Numbered from the stretch's first letter, positions 8,963 through 18,150 are shown. The stretch is DNA of 64,000 bases from Streptomyces sp. NBC_01497 (GCF_036250695.1 NZ_CP109427.1:5332001-5396000), one strand, 5' to 3'. The notes: generated by a model from the letters alone, not told the origin. Numbers and translations are program-made.

Positions 8963-10039
8963 TCAGTCGAAGACGATGACCTGGCGGCCGACGATGTCGC
9001 CGCGGCCCAGCGCCTGGAGGTTCTCGTTGATGTCGTCGAGACGGACCGTGCTGACGTTGTGCTTGATCAGGCCCGCCTCGGCCAGGGAGAGCGCCTCGAC
9101 GAGGTCCATGTGGTTGCCCCAGAAGGAGCCGAAGTAGGTCAACTCCGTTCCGACGAAGGGGAACTGGTTGTGCTCGACGCGCTGGCTCATCAGGCCGACC
9201 GCCGCGAGCGCGCCCTCGGCTCCCAGCAGGTCGAACCCCATGGAGATCGACGCCTCGCTGCCGACGCAGTCCAGGATGGCGTTGATCGTCCTGCGCCCGG
9301 TGAGCCTTTCCAGCTCGTCCTGGATGGCCTCGGTGGACTTGTCCCTGACATTGATCCCGTACTCCGCCCCGTTGTCCTTCGCCACGTCCAGCTTGCTGTC
9401 CGTGCGCGCGAGGGCCACCACGGTCGATCCGCCGCCGAGCAGCTTCGCGTACTGGATCGCGTAACTGCCCAGCCCGCCGATGCCCGTGACGGCGACGGTG
9501 CGGTCGGGACCGAGCTTGCCCGCGTCCCTGAGTTTCCTCATCGCCCGGTACGGGGTCATGCCCGCGTCGGTCATGGGCGCGAGCAGTTCCGGCTTTTGCG
9601 CGGCTTCCTCCGAGACCGGGATGACGTGGAGGTGGTCAACGGCCATGTATTCGGCGAACCCTCCCGGCGGCCCGAAGCCGACCCACCTGCCGTTGCCGCT
9701 GCACAGCTGCTCGTTGCCCTCGCGGCACTGGCGGCAGGTGCCGTCGCCCCAGCTGGGGTTGACGACGACCATGTCGCCCTCCGCGTAGCCGGCGGTCTTC
9801 GGTACGCCGCTGCCGAGGGCCGCCACGCGTCCGGTGACCTCGTGACCGGGGATGTACGGGAAGTCGACGGGGAAGGGGCCCTTGAAGTAGCCGTCGAGGA
9901 GCTGGTAGTCGCTGCGGCACATGCCCGTCGCCGCGACCTTCAGCAGGATCTCGTCCGGCGCGATCTCGGGAACGGGGACCTCGTCGATGCGCAGAGGTTC
10001 GTTGTATCCGTACATACGAGCTGCTCGCATCGTCTGCAT
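8963..10039 (-). CDS. Zinc-dependent NAD(P)-linked alcohol dehydrogenase
   Basis: A medium-chain dehydrogenase of 358 residues from the ATG giving MQTMRAARMYG. It has the catalytic zinc Cys in TGMCRSDY, the GHEVTGRV signature, a structural-zinc loop, and the Rossmann motif GIGGLGSYAIQYAKLLG. In the structural loop the spacing is D-x2-C-x2-C-x7-C, so Asp replaces the first of the four usual cysteines. The C-terminal LDDINENLQALGRGDIVGRQVIV is typical of alcohol/aldehyde-reducing members. It is a single gene with no pathway context, and the substrate is unknown. An in-frame upstream ATG at 10087 is unlikely because it adds a basic, unfamily-like leader. Confidence 0.92.
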   Translation of the reverse strand: MQTMRAARMYGYNEPLRIDEVPVPEIAPDEILLKVAATGMCRSDYQLLDGYFKGPFPVDFPYIPGHEVTGRVAALGSGVPKTAGYAEGDMVVVNPSWGDGTCRQCREGNEQLCSGNGRWVGFGPPGGFAEYMAVDHLHVIPVSEEAAQKPELLAPMTDAGMTPYRAMRKLRDAGKLGPDRTVAVTGIGGLGSYAIQYAKLLGGGSTVVALARTDSKLDVAKDNGAEYGINVRDKSTEAIQDELERLTGRRTINAILDCVGSEASISMGFDLLGAEGALAAVGLMSQRVEHNQFPFVGTELTYFGSFWGNHMDLVEALSLAEAGLIKHNVSTVRLDDINENLQALGRGDIVGRQVIVFD

Positions 10040-10625
10040 GGGATGGCCTCGCTTTCGCCGGCGGGCAGCGGTGCGTGTCAGCGGCATGAGGAGAATCCGG
10101 GTCGGGGCCCCGTCACCGGCTGCCGCGGCCGCCGCTCAGGACACCAACAGGTTCCTGCATCCGCCAGTGCCACGCATCCGGAGTCCGTACGCGCCCCTGT
10201 GCGGCGTCCGGACGGCAGGCGGACGGGAGCGACGGGCAGAGGCGGTGCGGCGCACGGACGGGCCGAGGGACGGGCGGGCCCGTCCTTTCGCGGGCCAGTC
10301 CGTCCGCGGGATCGTTCGTCCGCGGGGCAGGTCGCTCCGCGCGGCTGCGCTCGGACGCCTCACTGGACGACGCCCCTCGGTCCGCCCGGTGCACGAGGAC
10401 GCGAGTATGTTGCGGCATCGAGCGTGTCCCGGCCCTGTGTTCGCGTGAGACCCTGCCCGAGGCCTTGGCCGGACTCCGCCGGTGCGCCGGACTCGTCGAT
10501 GACGGTGTGTGACAACCCCGTGACCGAAAAGTGGTGCAATCGAGAGGACCGGCCCGACGGCGGCCGGTGTTCTGATAGATGTGAAGCCTTAAACAAGGCT
10601 CTTGAGGAGATACGGGACCACGGTG
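10040..10625. other. Divergent intergenic region between the dehydrogenase and RDD genes
   Basis: Mostly G+C-rich sequence with no supported coding capacity. The last 100 bp are less G+C-rich. A small perfect hairpin, AGCCTT (10585-10590), loop AAAC, AAGGCT (10595-10600), sits directly before the GAGGAG ribosome site at 10604-10609 of the next gene, where it could influence initiation. Promoters for both flanking genes must lie here, but I cannot place them with confidence. Confidence 0.5.
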
Positions 10626-12224
10626 ATGAGCGCCCCGACATCGGCAGCCGGCGACGGCGGCCCAGCGGCCGGCTACTACCCGGATCCATCCATCCCGGGC
10701 TACGTCCGGTACTGGAACGGCGCCGCATGGGTGCCGGGCACCAGCATGCCCGCCCCTCCCGGCAGCGAGGCCGAGGCCGCCGCGCAGGCCGCCTCGCCCG
10801 CCGGGGCCGGCCCGGGACCCGCCTCGGGGGCCGCGGCGCGCCCCGCCGAGGAGACAGGTCCGGTCTTCTTCGACGAGGACCCGTCCGCGGGCGTGGCCGA
10901 CGGCCCCGACGCGGGGGGCGCCCCGGCCATGGGCCGGGAACCCTCCGTACAGCAGGAGCCCGCGTCGGCCTGGCAGGCGGACACGTCCCGTCAGTCGGGG
11001 TTCGGCGGCGAGCGCGACCACCGGGTCTCCTGGGGCGCCACCGGTCCCGACCCCCGGGTGTCCGGCCACTCCCCGGCGGACGCCTCGGAACTGTCCGCAG
11101 CCCCGCCCACCGGCCTGACCGGTCTGACGGGGGTGCCCGCCGCGCGCGGCGGGCAGGACGCGCCGCAGGCCGTGCCCGCCGCCGCGTCGCCCGAGCCGCT
11201 GCCGTCCCGTGCGGTCGACGACTCCGGACGGCACGGCGCCCCGCCGCGCTCGGCCGCGCCCGTCGACTCCACCGTCGCGCTGCGGGCCCTGGCGGCTGCG
11301 CGACGCGCGAAGGACCTGGAGGGCGACGAGGGGGAGGCTGCAGCGGCGGCCCGCGTCGAGGACCCGCCCGGGGGCCGCCGCGAGCAGCGGCGCGGGCGCG
11401 GGGAGATCGCCGCGTCGGCGGCTCCCGCCGCCCTGCCGAGTGGTGGGACCCCGGCCGGCGAGCGGGCACGGCGCTCCGCACCGGCGGCGGGGGCCGCGCC
11501 CTGGGCGCAGCAGGTGCAGGGGTTCGCGCAGGCCCCGGCTCCCGTGATCCCGTCCCCCTCCCCGTCGCCTTCGGCGTCCGGCCCTGCCGCATCGGGGCCG
11601 GCCCCCGTCTCCCCCTCGCCTTCCCCGTTCGGCTCCGCGGCCGGGGGACGGGCCGGGGCCGAGCCGCCCGTCGTGCCGTGGAAGCCGCCCAAGGAGGACG
11701 ACCCGTTCCAGGCCGCCGCGCGCGCCCAGGCGAGCGCCCGGCCCGCCGGGCTCGGCAGGCGGTTCGTGGCGCGGCTGATCGACAGCGTCGTACTCGGCGC
11801 GGTCGTGGGGGCTGTCGTGGGCCCGCTCGCGCTGCGCGCGCGTACGCATGTCGACGGCGAGATCGAGGCCGCCCGGCAGTCCGGCCGTACGGTGACGGTC
11901 TATCTGCTGGACGGCACGACGGGCGTGTACCTGGCGATCGCCGTCGCGGTCCTGCTGGTCGTCGGCGTGCTGTACGAGGCGCTGCCGACCGCGAAGTGGG
12001 GACGCACGCTGGGCAAGAAGATCTGCGGCCTGACGGTGCGGGACCTGGAGTCGTTCGACCCGCCCCGGTTCCGCGGGGCGTTGACGCGCTGGCTGGTGTA
12101 CGGGGTGCTCGGGCTGGTGGTGGTCGGGATCCTGAACGTGCTCTGGTGCCTGTTCGACCGGCCGTGGCGGCAGTGCTGGCACGACAAGGCGGCGCGTACG
12201 TTCGTGGCGGGCGGCACGGGCTGA
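10626..12224 (+). CDS. RDD-family membrane protein with DUF2510-like N-terminus and long disordered linker
   Basis: A protein of 532 residues. The first 35 include AGYYPDPSIPGYVRYWNGAAW, a DUF2510-type Trp-containing motif common in actinobacterial membrane proteins. A long Ala/Pro/Gly/Ser-rich linker reaches about residue 370. The C-terminal part is an RDD domain with GLGRRFVARLIDSVVLG, three hydrophobic helices, KWGRTLGKKICGL, and the closing RQCWHDKAARTFV. RDD proteins are thought to transport or regulate small molecules or ions, but no specific role is known here. The start is uncertain by one codon (GTG 10623 or ATG 10626). A second RDD gene follows 77 bp downstream, suggesting a duplicated pair. 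Confidence 0.85.
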   Translation: MSAPTSAAGDGGPAAGYYPDPSIPGYVRYWNGAAWVPGTSMPAPPGSEAEAAAQAASPAGAGPGPASGAAARPAEETGPVFFDEDPSAGVADGPDAGGAPAMGREPSVQQEPASAWQADTSRQSGFGGERDHRVSWGATGPDPRVSGHSPADASELSAAPPTGLTGLTGVPAARGGQDAPQAVPAAASPEPLPSRAVDDSGRHGAPPRSAAPVDSTVALRALAAARRAKDLEGDEGEAAAAARVEDPPGGRREQRRGRGEIAASAAPAALPSGGTPAGERARRSAPAAGAAPWAQQVQGFAQAPAPVIPSPSPSPSASGPAASGPAPVSPSPSPFGSAAGGRAGAEPPVVPWKPPKEDDPFQAAARAQASARPAGLGRRFVARLIDSVVLGAVVGAVVGPLALRARTHVDGEIEAARQSGRTVTVYLLDGTTGVYLAIAVAVLLVVGVLYEALPTAKWGRTLGKKICGLTVRDLESFDPPRFRGALTRWLVYGVLGLVVVGILNVLWCLFDRPWRQCWHDKAARTFVAGGTG

Positions 12225-12301
12225 ACGCGTAGGCCGCAATCCGTTCGCCCGAACGGCGTCGAGGGTTGGCGGCCTCCCGTCACGCGCGGTGCACTGCCCC
12301 C

Positions 12302-13102
12302 ATGAGCAACGATGAGCCGACGTCCGGCCCGCCGCCCGAGGACGATCCCTTCCTGAAGCGGCCACAGCCTCCCCGGCAGCCGCCGCCCGGGGATGCGGGG
12401 CCGCCGTCCGGCTCTGACCCGTACGGGCGGCCGGAGCCGCCGCCCGGCGGTCCTGGCGGCGGCCAGGGCGGCGGTGGGCAGTGGCCGGGTGGTGATCCGG
12501 GCGGAGCGGATCCGTACGGAGGCGGGCCCTCCGGTGGCGGCCCCGGCGGGCCGGGTCCCTACGGGGGCGGCCCGTACGGCGGGGGTCCGTACGGCGGCGA
12601 TCCCCGTGCCCGTACCGGTCCCCTGGCCGGGATGCCTCCCCTCGCGCCCTTCGGTACGCGTCTCGCGGCGCGGATCATCGACGCGCTGATCATCGCCATC
12701 CCGCTCGCGATCATCTCGCTGGCCGCCAACGGCTTCGACCTGTCGACGTCCAACGGCCAGAGCGAGGCGGATCACCTCGGGGACGAGATCAACACCGGGC
12801 AGCAATGGCTGTGGACGGTGGTGTCCATCGTCGCGTACATCGCCTACGACACCGTGATGACGCGTACGTACGGCCGGACGCTCGGCAAGCGGTGGCTCGG
12901 ACTGCGGGTCGGGATGCTCGCCGACGGCGCCGTGCCGGGGACCGGGTCCTCGCTGCTGCGGGCCACGGTGCTGTGGCTGCCCGCGCTGCTGTGCTGCTAC
13001 TGCATCTGGTGGATCGTCATCGCGCTGTCCATCGTGGCGAGCCGCCCGTACAAACAGGGCTGGCACGACAAGGCGGCGAAGACGGTCGTCGTCACGACCT
13101 GA
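12302..13102 (+). CDS. RDD-family membrane protein with Gly/Pro-rich N-terminus
   Basis: A 266-residue paralogue of the preceding protein. About 110 N-terminal residues are Gly/Pro/Tyr-rich, with PYGGGPYGGGPYGG repeats, and are probably disordered on the cytoplasmic side. The RDD domain follows: FGTRLAARIIDALIIAIPLAI, a long central loop, TYGRTLGKRWLGLRVG, a Cys-rich transmembrane segment LLCCYCIWWIVIAL, and the terminal KQGWHDKAAKTVV. It lacks the DUF2510-like motif of the upstream gene. Direction and spacing suggest cotranscription with that gene. Function is unknown beyond membrane location. Confidence 0.88.
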   Translation: MSNDEPTSGPPPEDDPFLKRPQPPRQPPPGDAGPPSGSDPYGRPEPPPGGPGGGQGGGGQWPGGDPGGADPYGGGPSGGGPGGPGPYGGGPYGGGPYGGDPRARTGPLAGMPPLAPFGTRLAARIIDALIIAIPLAIISLAANGFDLSTSNGQSEADHLGDEINTGQQWLWTVVSIVAYIAYDTVMTRTYGRTLGKRWLGLRVGMLADGAVPGTGSSLLRATVLWLPALLCCYCIWWIVIALSIVASRPYKQGWHDKAAKTVVVTT

Positions 13103-13121
13103 GCGCGAATGACGCGTTTCC

Positions 13122-13196
13122 GGCTGGTACGTCAACGGCTGGTACGTCAAGGGCCGGTACGTCAACGGCCGAGGCGTCAACGGCCGACGTGCATCA
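13122..13196. repeat. 15-bp minisatellite, about five units
   Basis: Units begin at 13122, 13137, 13152, 13167 and 13182. The first three differ by one or two bases (GGCTGGTACGTCAAC and variants), and the last two are more diverged. It lies just after the second RDD gene, between convergent genes. All frames remain open through it because the period is a multiple of three. Confidence 0.9.
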
Positions 13197-13273
13197 CCGA
13201 CGCCCTCCGGGCCGACACGTTCGCGGCGCCTCGGCGGCCGGGCGGCGGCGCCTGCCCGCCTACGGGGTGCGCT

Positions 13274-13393
13274 GACCACCTGCTTGTGGACCACCTGCTT
13301 ACGGACCAGCCGCGTACGGACCACCGGCGCACAGGACTGCCCGCACGGGACCGCCCGCGCGGGGCTACCGGCGTACGGAGTACCGGCTCGCGC
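13274..13393. repeat. Second 15-bp minisatellite, about eight degenerate units
   Basis: Units start at 13274 (GACCACCTGCTTGTG), 13289, 13304 and 13319, then continue more loosely in 15-bp steps to about 13393. It enters the 3' end of the leftward membrane-protein gene, so the last few codons of that gene lie inside the repeat. The unit differs in sequence from the array at 13122. Confidence 0.8.
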
Positions 13394-13712
13394 GCGGGAC
13401 GCCCGCCCCGGCACCCGTGTGCAGGCGGGACGTACGGACGCGGGACGGCGACGCGGCCATCGGCACCTCCGCGCTCGGTGCCGTGGTGTCCTCCAGGGCG
13501 GGGACGGCCGCGGCCGCGGTCCCACGGGCCTCCCGCGAACGGCGGGGCAGCGGCACCGTGAGAGACACCAGCAGGCCCAGCGCGAGGGCGGCGACACCGA
13601 TCACCACGACGCCGACGCCGGTCGGGGTGCCCGACAGCAGGAGCATCGCGACCGCTGAGCAGATGACGGTGGCTGAACCGTAGGCGAGCTGTGCGGCGTT
13701 CGGACGCGGCAT
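13365..13712 (-). CDS. Small two-helix membrane protein, unknown function
   Basis: A 115-residue protein with two hydrophobic segments, ATVICSAVAMLLLSG and GVGVVVIGVAALALGLLVSLTVPL, followed by a basic, Ala/Ser-rich cytoplasmic tail. The N-terminus MPRPNAAQLAYGSA and the hairpin of helices look like small membrane proteins common in Streptomyces, but I assign no function. Its 3' end merges into the 15-bp repeat at 13274-13393, so the last eight to ten residues are likely variable between strains. It is convergent with the RDD gene and divergent from the M6 protease. Confidence 0.65.
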   Translation of the reverse strand: MPRPNAAQLAYGSATVICSAVAMLLLSGTPTGVGVVVIGVAALALGLLVSLTVPLPRRSREARGTAAAAVPALEDTTAPSAEVPMAASPSRVRTSRLHTGAGAGVPRASRYSVRR

Positions 13713-14342
13713 GGCGTTTCCGTCCCTCGGAGCATGTGCCGGCGTCTCGGGTGCGCCGGCCGTTGGGGGTGTAAGGGTCAGGGTGCTTGCGCGCGGGTCG
13801 CACCGGCAGCGCGACTCTACGTCGGTGGATGCCCGACAGGAACGTGCAGTAAGCGTGACCTAACCCACGGTACGGATGCACGGGGGGCGCACGGATTCAC
13901 GCGAACGCCCCCCAGCGCCGTTCGATGCGCCCGCAAGGCCCGCCCCGGTCCGCGTCCGCGCGCCCCGGAACCCGCCCCCGCACGCCTGTTGAGATCTCCC
14001 GCACGCGTGCGCGCCCCCGTTCGGACGAACCCCGCCGTGGCGCTCGCGACGGGGGAGCCGGACGGGCTCACCCCTCGCGACGTGGGGGAACCGGTCGGGT
14101 CCGCGTCACCTTGGCGTGTCCGTCGCCACCCCTCACGTCAAGAAATGATCATCCAATCTTCCGTTTTCCATAGTTGAATTGCCGTGAGCAAGTCAAGACT
14201 GTCATTTCTTCGTCAACTCCGGTCCAATAGCGCCACTTGAACCACGTACAGCGAACGCACAGATCGGGTACAGGCGCGCATCGGCCGGGTGGGCCCCCAC
14301 AAGGACGGTCACCGGAGCGGGCGCGGGGGAGGACACCAGCGA
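13713..14342. other. Divergent intergenic region upstream of the M6 metalloprotease
   Basis: A 630-bp region without a supported gene. The stretch from about 14140 to 14230 is markedly A+T-rich for this genome and contains promoter-like hexamers (TTGAAT near 14174), so it is the best candidate for the protease promoter. Expression upstream of large secreted proteases is often growth-phase controlled, but no specific operator is recognised here. Confidence 0.5.
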
Positions 14343-16793
14343 GTGACCAGGACAGGACCGGAGAGACCGGCCACAGTGGCGAGACGGGCGAAGCGTGCGG
14401 CGGCGGTGATCGTGGCGATCGCCGCGACCGCGGCGACGGCCTCCGCCTTCAGCACGGCCCAGGCCCAGGAGAACAGCGGCGGCCACGCGGCGGGCGCGAC
14501 CCAGGTGGAGCGCCGTGACCCGGCGCCGCAGCCGGGACAGGTCGAGCACGACCTTCCTGGCCCCTTCACCAAGCAGCAGACGAGCGAGCACAAGGCGGCG
14601 CTGGACCAGGTGCTCTCCGGGCACCGCACGGTCGAGAAGCGCGGCCCGTCCAGCGTGGTCAAGCTCGGTGGCGGCAAGTACGTGGAGCTGGGCCGCGAGA
14701 AGACCGACCGGATATTCACGATCCTCGTGGAGTTCGGTGACCAGGTCGACAGCACCTCGACGTACGACCCGGACGGGCCGGAGGGACCGAAGCCGCCCGT
14801 CACGCAGTACGGCGGCACACCGGGCCCCTCGCACAACGAGATAGCCAAGCCGGACCGCAAGCTGGACAACTCCACCGCCTGGCTGGCCGATTACAACCAG
14901 AAGCACTTCCAGGACCTGTACTTCGCCACCGGCAAGGACAAGAACGGCAAGCAGCGCGACTCGCTGAAGACGTACTACGAGAAGCAGTCCTCGGGCCGGT
15001 ACTCGGTCGACGGTGAGGTCACCGACTGGGTCAAGATCCCCTACAACGAGGCCCGTTACGGCTCGAACTACTGCGGCGGCACCACCTGCCCTTCCGTGTG
15101 GGACGCGGTGCGCGACGGCGTGAACGCCTGGGTCGCCGACCAGAAGGCCAAGGGCGAGTCGAGCGCCGACATCAAGGCGGACCTGGCGCAGTACGACCAG
15201 TGGGACCGCTACGACTACGACGGTGACGGCGACTTCAACGAGCCGGACGGCTACATCGACCACTTCCAGATCGTCCACGCGGGCGAGGACGAGTCCGCCG
15301 GCGGCGGCGCCGAGGGCACCGACGCGATCTGGGCGCACCGCTGGTACGCGTACGGCTCGGACGCCGGTGCGACCGGCCCCGCCGACAACAAGGCGGGCGG
15401 TACCCAGATCGGTGACACCGGCATCTGGGTCGGCGACTACACGATGCAGCCGGAGAACGGCGGACTCGGCGTCTTCGCGCACGAGTACGGCCACGACCTC
15501 GGCCTGCCGGACAACTACGACACCGCGGGCGGCGAGAACTCGACCGGCTTCTGGGACCTGATGTCCTCCGGTTCGTGGCTCGGCACCGGCAAGGACGCGA
15601 TCGGCGACCTGCCCGGCGACATGTCCGCGTGGGACAAACTCCAGCTCGGCTGGCTCAACTACGCGCAGGCGAAGGCGGCCAAGAGCTCCACGGTGAAGCT
15701 GGGGGTCTCGGAGTACAACACGAAGAACCCGCAGGCGCTGGTGGTGAACCTGCCGCAGAAGGAGAAGACGACCACGGTCGTCACACCCGCGCAGGGTGCG
15801 TCGCAGTGGTGGAGCGGCATGGGTGACAACCTCAAGAACACCCTGACCCGTTCCGTCGACCTGACGGGCAGGTCCACCGCCTCGCTGTCGCTGGACGGCT
15901 GGTGGGACATCGAGGCGGGCTTCGACTACCTGTACGCGGAGGCCTCGACCGACGGCGGCGCCAACTGGACCCCGCTGGAGGGTACGGCGAACGGCTCGGC
16001 CATCTCGCGCGACGGCGGCGACAAGCCCGCGTTGACCGGTACGTCGGGCGCGTACAAGAAGCTCGTCTACCCGCTCGACGCGTACGCGGGCAAGAAGATC
16101 GACCTCCGCTTCCGCTACCTCACGGACGGCGGTGTCGCGCAGAAGGGCTTCGCCGCGGACGAGATCAGTGTGGTCGCCGACGGCACCCCGCTGTTCACGG
16201 ACAACGCGGAGACGGCGGACGGCGGTTGGACCGCGGCCGGCTTCTCGCGCATCGGCGCGTCCTTCAGCAAGGACTACGACCAGTACTACGTCGTGGAGAA
16301 CCGCCAGTACACGAGTTACGACACCACGCTGCGGACCGGGCCCTACAACTTCGGTTTCTCGGACCCCAAGAGCCTCACCGTCGAGCACTACGCTTACCAG
16401 AACGGCATGTTGGTCTGGTACTGGGACACCTCGCAGGCCGACAACAACACGAGTGTCCACCCGGGCGAGGGGCTCATCCTGCCGGTCGACTCGCACCCGA
16501 AGGCGCTGCGGTGGTCCGACGGGACGGTGATGCGCAACCGCATCCAGCCGTTCGACGCGCCGTTCAGCTGGTATCCGACGCCGGCGCTGACGCTGCACAA
16601 CGCGGACGTGCCGACCCGTATCAAGCCGCAGGGCGGTGTGATCGCCTTCGACGACCACCGGGGCGGCTACTGGGACCCGGCGAACCCCCAGGGGAGCGCG
16701 AAGGTTCCTGACACCAACACCCGCATCTCCATCGTCAGCCAGCCCATCAGTGGCGCGAGCATGACACTCCATGTGGGACCGTCGACCCGTTAA
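14343..16793 (+). CDS. Secreted M6-family (immune inhibitor A-type) zinc metalloprotease
   Basis: An exported protease of 816 residues from the GTG at 14343, ten bases after GGAGG. The N-terminus has basic residues, then a hydrophobic AAAVIVAIAATAATA segment and an AQAQE cleavage region. A propeptide precedes the catalytic domain. The zinc site is HEYGHDLGLPDNYD, starting at residue 380 (HExxHxxG), followed by the met-turn-like GFWDLMSSGSW. DYDGDGDFNEPDGYID is a probable calcium loop. The C-terminal third is beta-rich, with a jelly-roll-like domain containing SLDGWWDIEAGFDYLYAEAS, as in other M6 enzymes. It probably degrades extracellular protein. A strong terminator follows its stop. Confidence 0.95.
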   Translation: MTRTGPERPATVARRAKRAAAVIVAIAATAATASAFSTAQAQENSGGHAAGATQVERRDPAPQPGQVEHDLPGPFTKQQTSEHKAALDQVLSGHRTVEKRGPSSVVKLGGGKYVELGREKTDRIFTILVEFGDQVDSTSTYDPDGPEGPKPPVTQYGGTPGPSHNEIAKPDRKLDNSTAWLADYNQKHFQDLYFATGKDKNGKQRDSLKTYYEKQSSGRYSVDGEVTDWVKIPYNEARYGSNYCGGTTCPSVWDAVRDGVNAWVADQKAKGESSADIKADLAQYDQWDRYDYDGDGDFNEPDGYIDHFQIVHAGEDESAGGGAEGTDAIWAHRWYAYGSDAGATGPADNKAGGTQIGDTGIWVGDYTMQPENGGLGVFAHEYGHDLGLPDNYDTAGGENSTGFWDLMSSGSWLGTGKDAIGDLPGDMSAWDKLQLGWLNYAQAKAAKSSTVKLGVSEYNTKNPQALVVNLPQKEKTTTVVTPAQGASQWWSGMGDNLKNTLTRSVDLTGRSTASLSLDGWWDIEAGFDYLYAEASTDGGANWTPLEGTANGSAISRDGGDKPALTGTSGAYKKLVYPLDAYAGKKIDLRFRYLTDGGVAQKGFAADEISVVADGTPLFTDNAETADGGWTAAGFSRIGASFSKDYDQYYVVENRQYTSYDTTLRTGPYNFGFSDPKSLTVEHYAYQNGMLVWYWDTSQADNNTSVHPGEGLILPVDSHPKALRWSDGTVMRNRIQPFDAPFSWYPTPALTLHNADVPTRIKPQGGVIAFDDHRGGYWDPANPQGSAKVPDTNTRISIVSQPISGASMTLHVGPSTR

Positions 16794-16818
16794 GTGATAA
16801 CTTAGCAGGTCAGAGCAT

Positions 16819-16855
16819 GATCGGCCGTTGCCCCTCTAGCGGGCGGCGGCCGATC
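16819..16855 (+). terminator. Hairpin terminator after the M6 protease gene
   Basis: GATCGGCCGTTGCC pairs with GGCGGCGGCCGATC (one G-U pair) around a nine-base loop, 25 bp after the stop codon. GTGTTTA follows. The 14-bp stem fits a rho-independent terminator of the Streptomyces type. Confidence 0.75.
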
Positions 16856-16918
16856 GTGTTTAGGTGCAGCTGTGCATTTCTTATTGACACGGCGTCTTAC
16901 GGGGGGAGAGGAAAGATC

Positions 16919-17332
16919 ATGGCAGGCGGAGGCTTCAGCAGGCTCCCGAACGGCAGAGTGGTGGTGGCACTGACCGTGCCGAGACCCGCTGCCGAAGGGG
17001 GCACGGTACGCGTCCTGGTCCATGCGGAAAACCGTGCGCGAGCCCTGACCAGGCTCCGCAATCTCGGCCTGCGCGCCGTCTACCTGCGAGGAAACGCGGA
17101 ACCCCCGACGCCCGACGAGGTCACGGCGGTCCTGCACCACCCCGAGGGCCTGCTCTGGCGGGCCACCCCCGAGTGCCCGGGCGACGCAGACGCGCTCTGG
17201 CGCCCCATCCGCGCCCTGCTGCGCCCCGGCCGCGGCTGGCAGCCGACCCCCGCCCGCCCCGGCCTCGCGCGCAAGCCCATGGCCCCCTGGCGCCACACCC
17301 CGCCGACTCCCCGGGTCCGCACCAGCGGCTGA
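16919..17332 (+). CDS. Conserved hypothetical basic protein
   Basis: A protein of 137 residues from the ATG at 16919, directly after GGAGAGGAAAG. An earlier in-frame start at 16817 would place the terminator hairpin inside the gene and is rejected. The sequence begins MAGGGFSRLPNGRVVVALTV and contains RVLVHAENRARALTRLRNLGLRAVYLRGN. The C-terminal third is Pro/Arg-rich and probably unstructured. No catalytic motif or membrane segment is visible. I do not recognise a characterised family. It seems to be a lone small gene between the protease and the NAD salvage genes. Confidence 0.7.
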   Translation: MAGGGFSRLPNGRVVVALTVPRPAAEGGTVRVLVHAENRARALTRLRNLGLRAVYLRGNAEPPTPDEVTAVLHHPEGLLWRATPECPGDADALWRPIRALLRPGRGWQPTPARPGLARKPMAPWRHTPPTPRVRTSG

Positions 17333-17547
17333 CGGACTCGGCTCCCCTCCGGCGCGCCCCGTCAGGCATGTCCGTAAGGAACGTTCCGTACGGGGCCATG
17401 GGAGTCCGTCGACGTCGCGCGGCCGCGGGCGGTCGCCGTCAGTCGGAGGGGGACGAGGACCCGGCGGGCGGCACGGTGGCCGCCTTCCGTGCGGCAAAGG
17501 CGAGACGCCGGGGAGCGGGCCGCCGGGGCCGCGCGTCCCGTTCGCCC

Positions 17548-18150
17548 TCAGGCCTGGCGGACCACCGGCTCGCCCGTCAGTTCGATGCCCGCCGCGCGCA
17601 TGGCCTCGATCGCGCGGTCCGTGGTGTGAGGGGCCACACCGGCGGTGAGGTCGAGCAGGACGCGGGTCGTGAGGCCCTCGCGCGCCGCGTCGAGCGCGGT
17701 CGCGCGGACGCAGTGGTCGGTGGCGATGCCGACCACGTCGACCTCGCTCACGTCCCGTGCCCGCAGCCACGCGCCGAGGGACAGGCCGTTCTCGTCGGCG
17801 CCCTCGAAACCGCTGTACGCCCCCGCGTACTCGCCCTTGCCGAAGACCGCGGCGATAGCGCCGGACGCGACGGCCGGGGCGAAGTTGGGGTGAAAGCCCA
17901 CTCCTTCGGTGCCGGCGACGCAGTGCACCGGCCAGGTGTGCTCGTAGTCGGGTGTGGCGGGGGGCTTGGCGAAGTGGTTGCCCGGGTCGATGTGGTGGTC
18001 ACGGGTGGCGACGACATGCCGGTAGACCGCCGTCGACTGGGCGATCAGGTCCGTGATGGCCGCGGCGACGTCCGCGCCGCCGGTGACCGCGAGGCTGCCG
18101 CCTTCGCAGAAGTCGTTCTGCACGTCCACCACGATCAGTGCGCGATGCAT
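17548..18150 (-). CDS. pncA: Nicotinamidase (isochorismatase-like hydrolase)
   Basis: A 200-residue enzyme that deamidates nicotinamide to nicotinate for NAD salvage. The catalytic triad is visible as Asp9 in IVVDVQNDF, Lys105 in VFGKGEYAGAYSGFEG and Cys147 in IATDHCVRATALDA. The metal site is TRDHHIDPGNHF (Asp51, His53 and the later His). Length matches bacterial PncA. The nicotinate phosphoribosyltransferase gene lies 72 bp upstream on the same strand, so the two consecutive salvage steps are encoded together and may share a transcript. Confidence 0.95.
   Translation of the reverse strand: MHRALIVVDVQNDFCEGGSLAVTGGADVAAAITDLIAQSTAVYRHVVATRDHHIDPGNHFAKPPATPDYEHTWPVHCVAGTEGVGFHPNFAPAVASGAIAAVFGKGEYAGAYSGFEGADENGLSLGAWLRARDVSEVDVVGIATDHCVRATALDAAREGLTTRVLLDLTAGVAPHTTDRAIEAMRAAGIELTGEPVVRQA

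Noticed and set aside
8882..12232. An 1,116-codon rightward frame over the dehydrogenase and first RDD gene
   Set aside because: It covers the antisense strand of a zinc dehydrogenase and an alternative frame of the RDD gene. No recognisable domain.
13122..13393. Possible CRISPR array
   Set aside because: Units are 15 bp, contiguous, without unique spacers of constant length. No cas genes are nearby. They are minisatellites.
14202..16772. An 856-codon open frame antisense to the M6 protease gene
   Set aside because: It is a mirror of the protease reading frame in G+C-rich DNA. Its Arg/Val/Leu-rich translation has no domain, and the opposite strand has a full catalytic protease with signal peptide and terminator.
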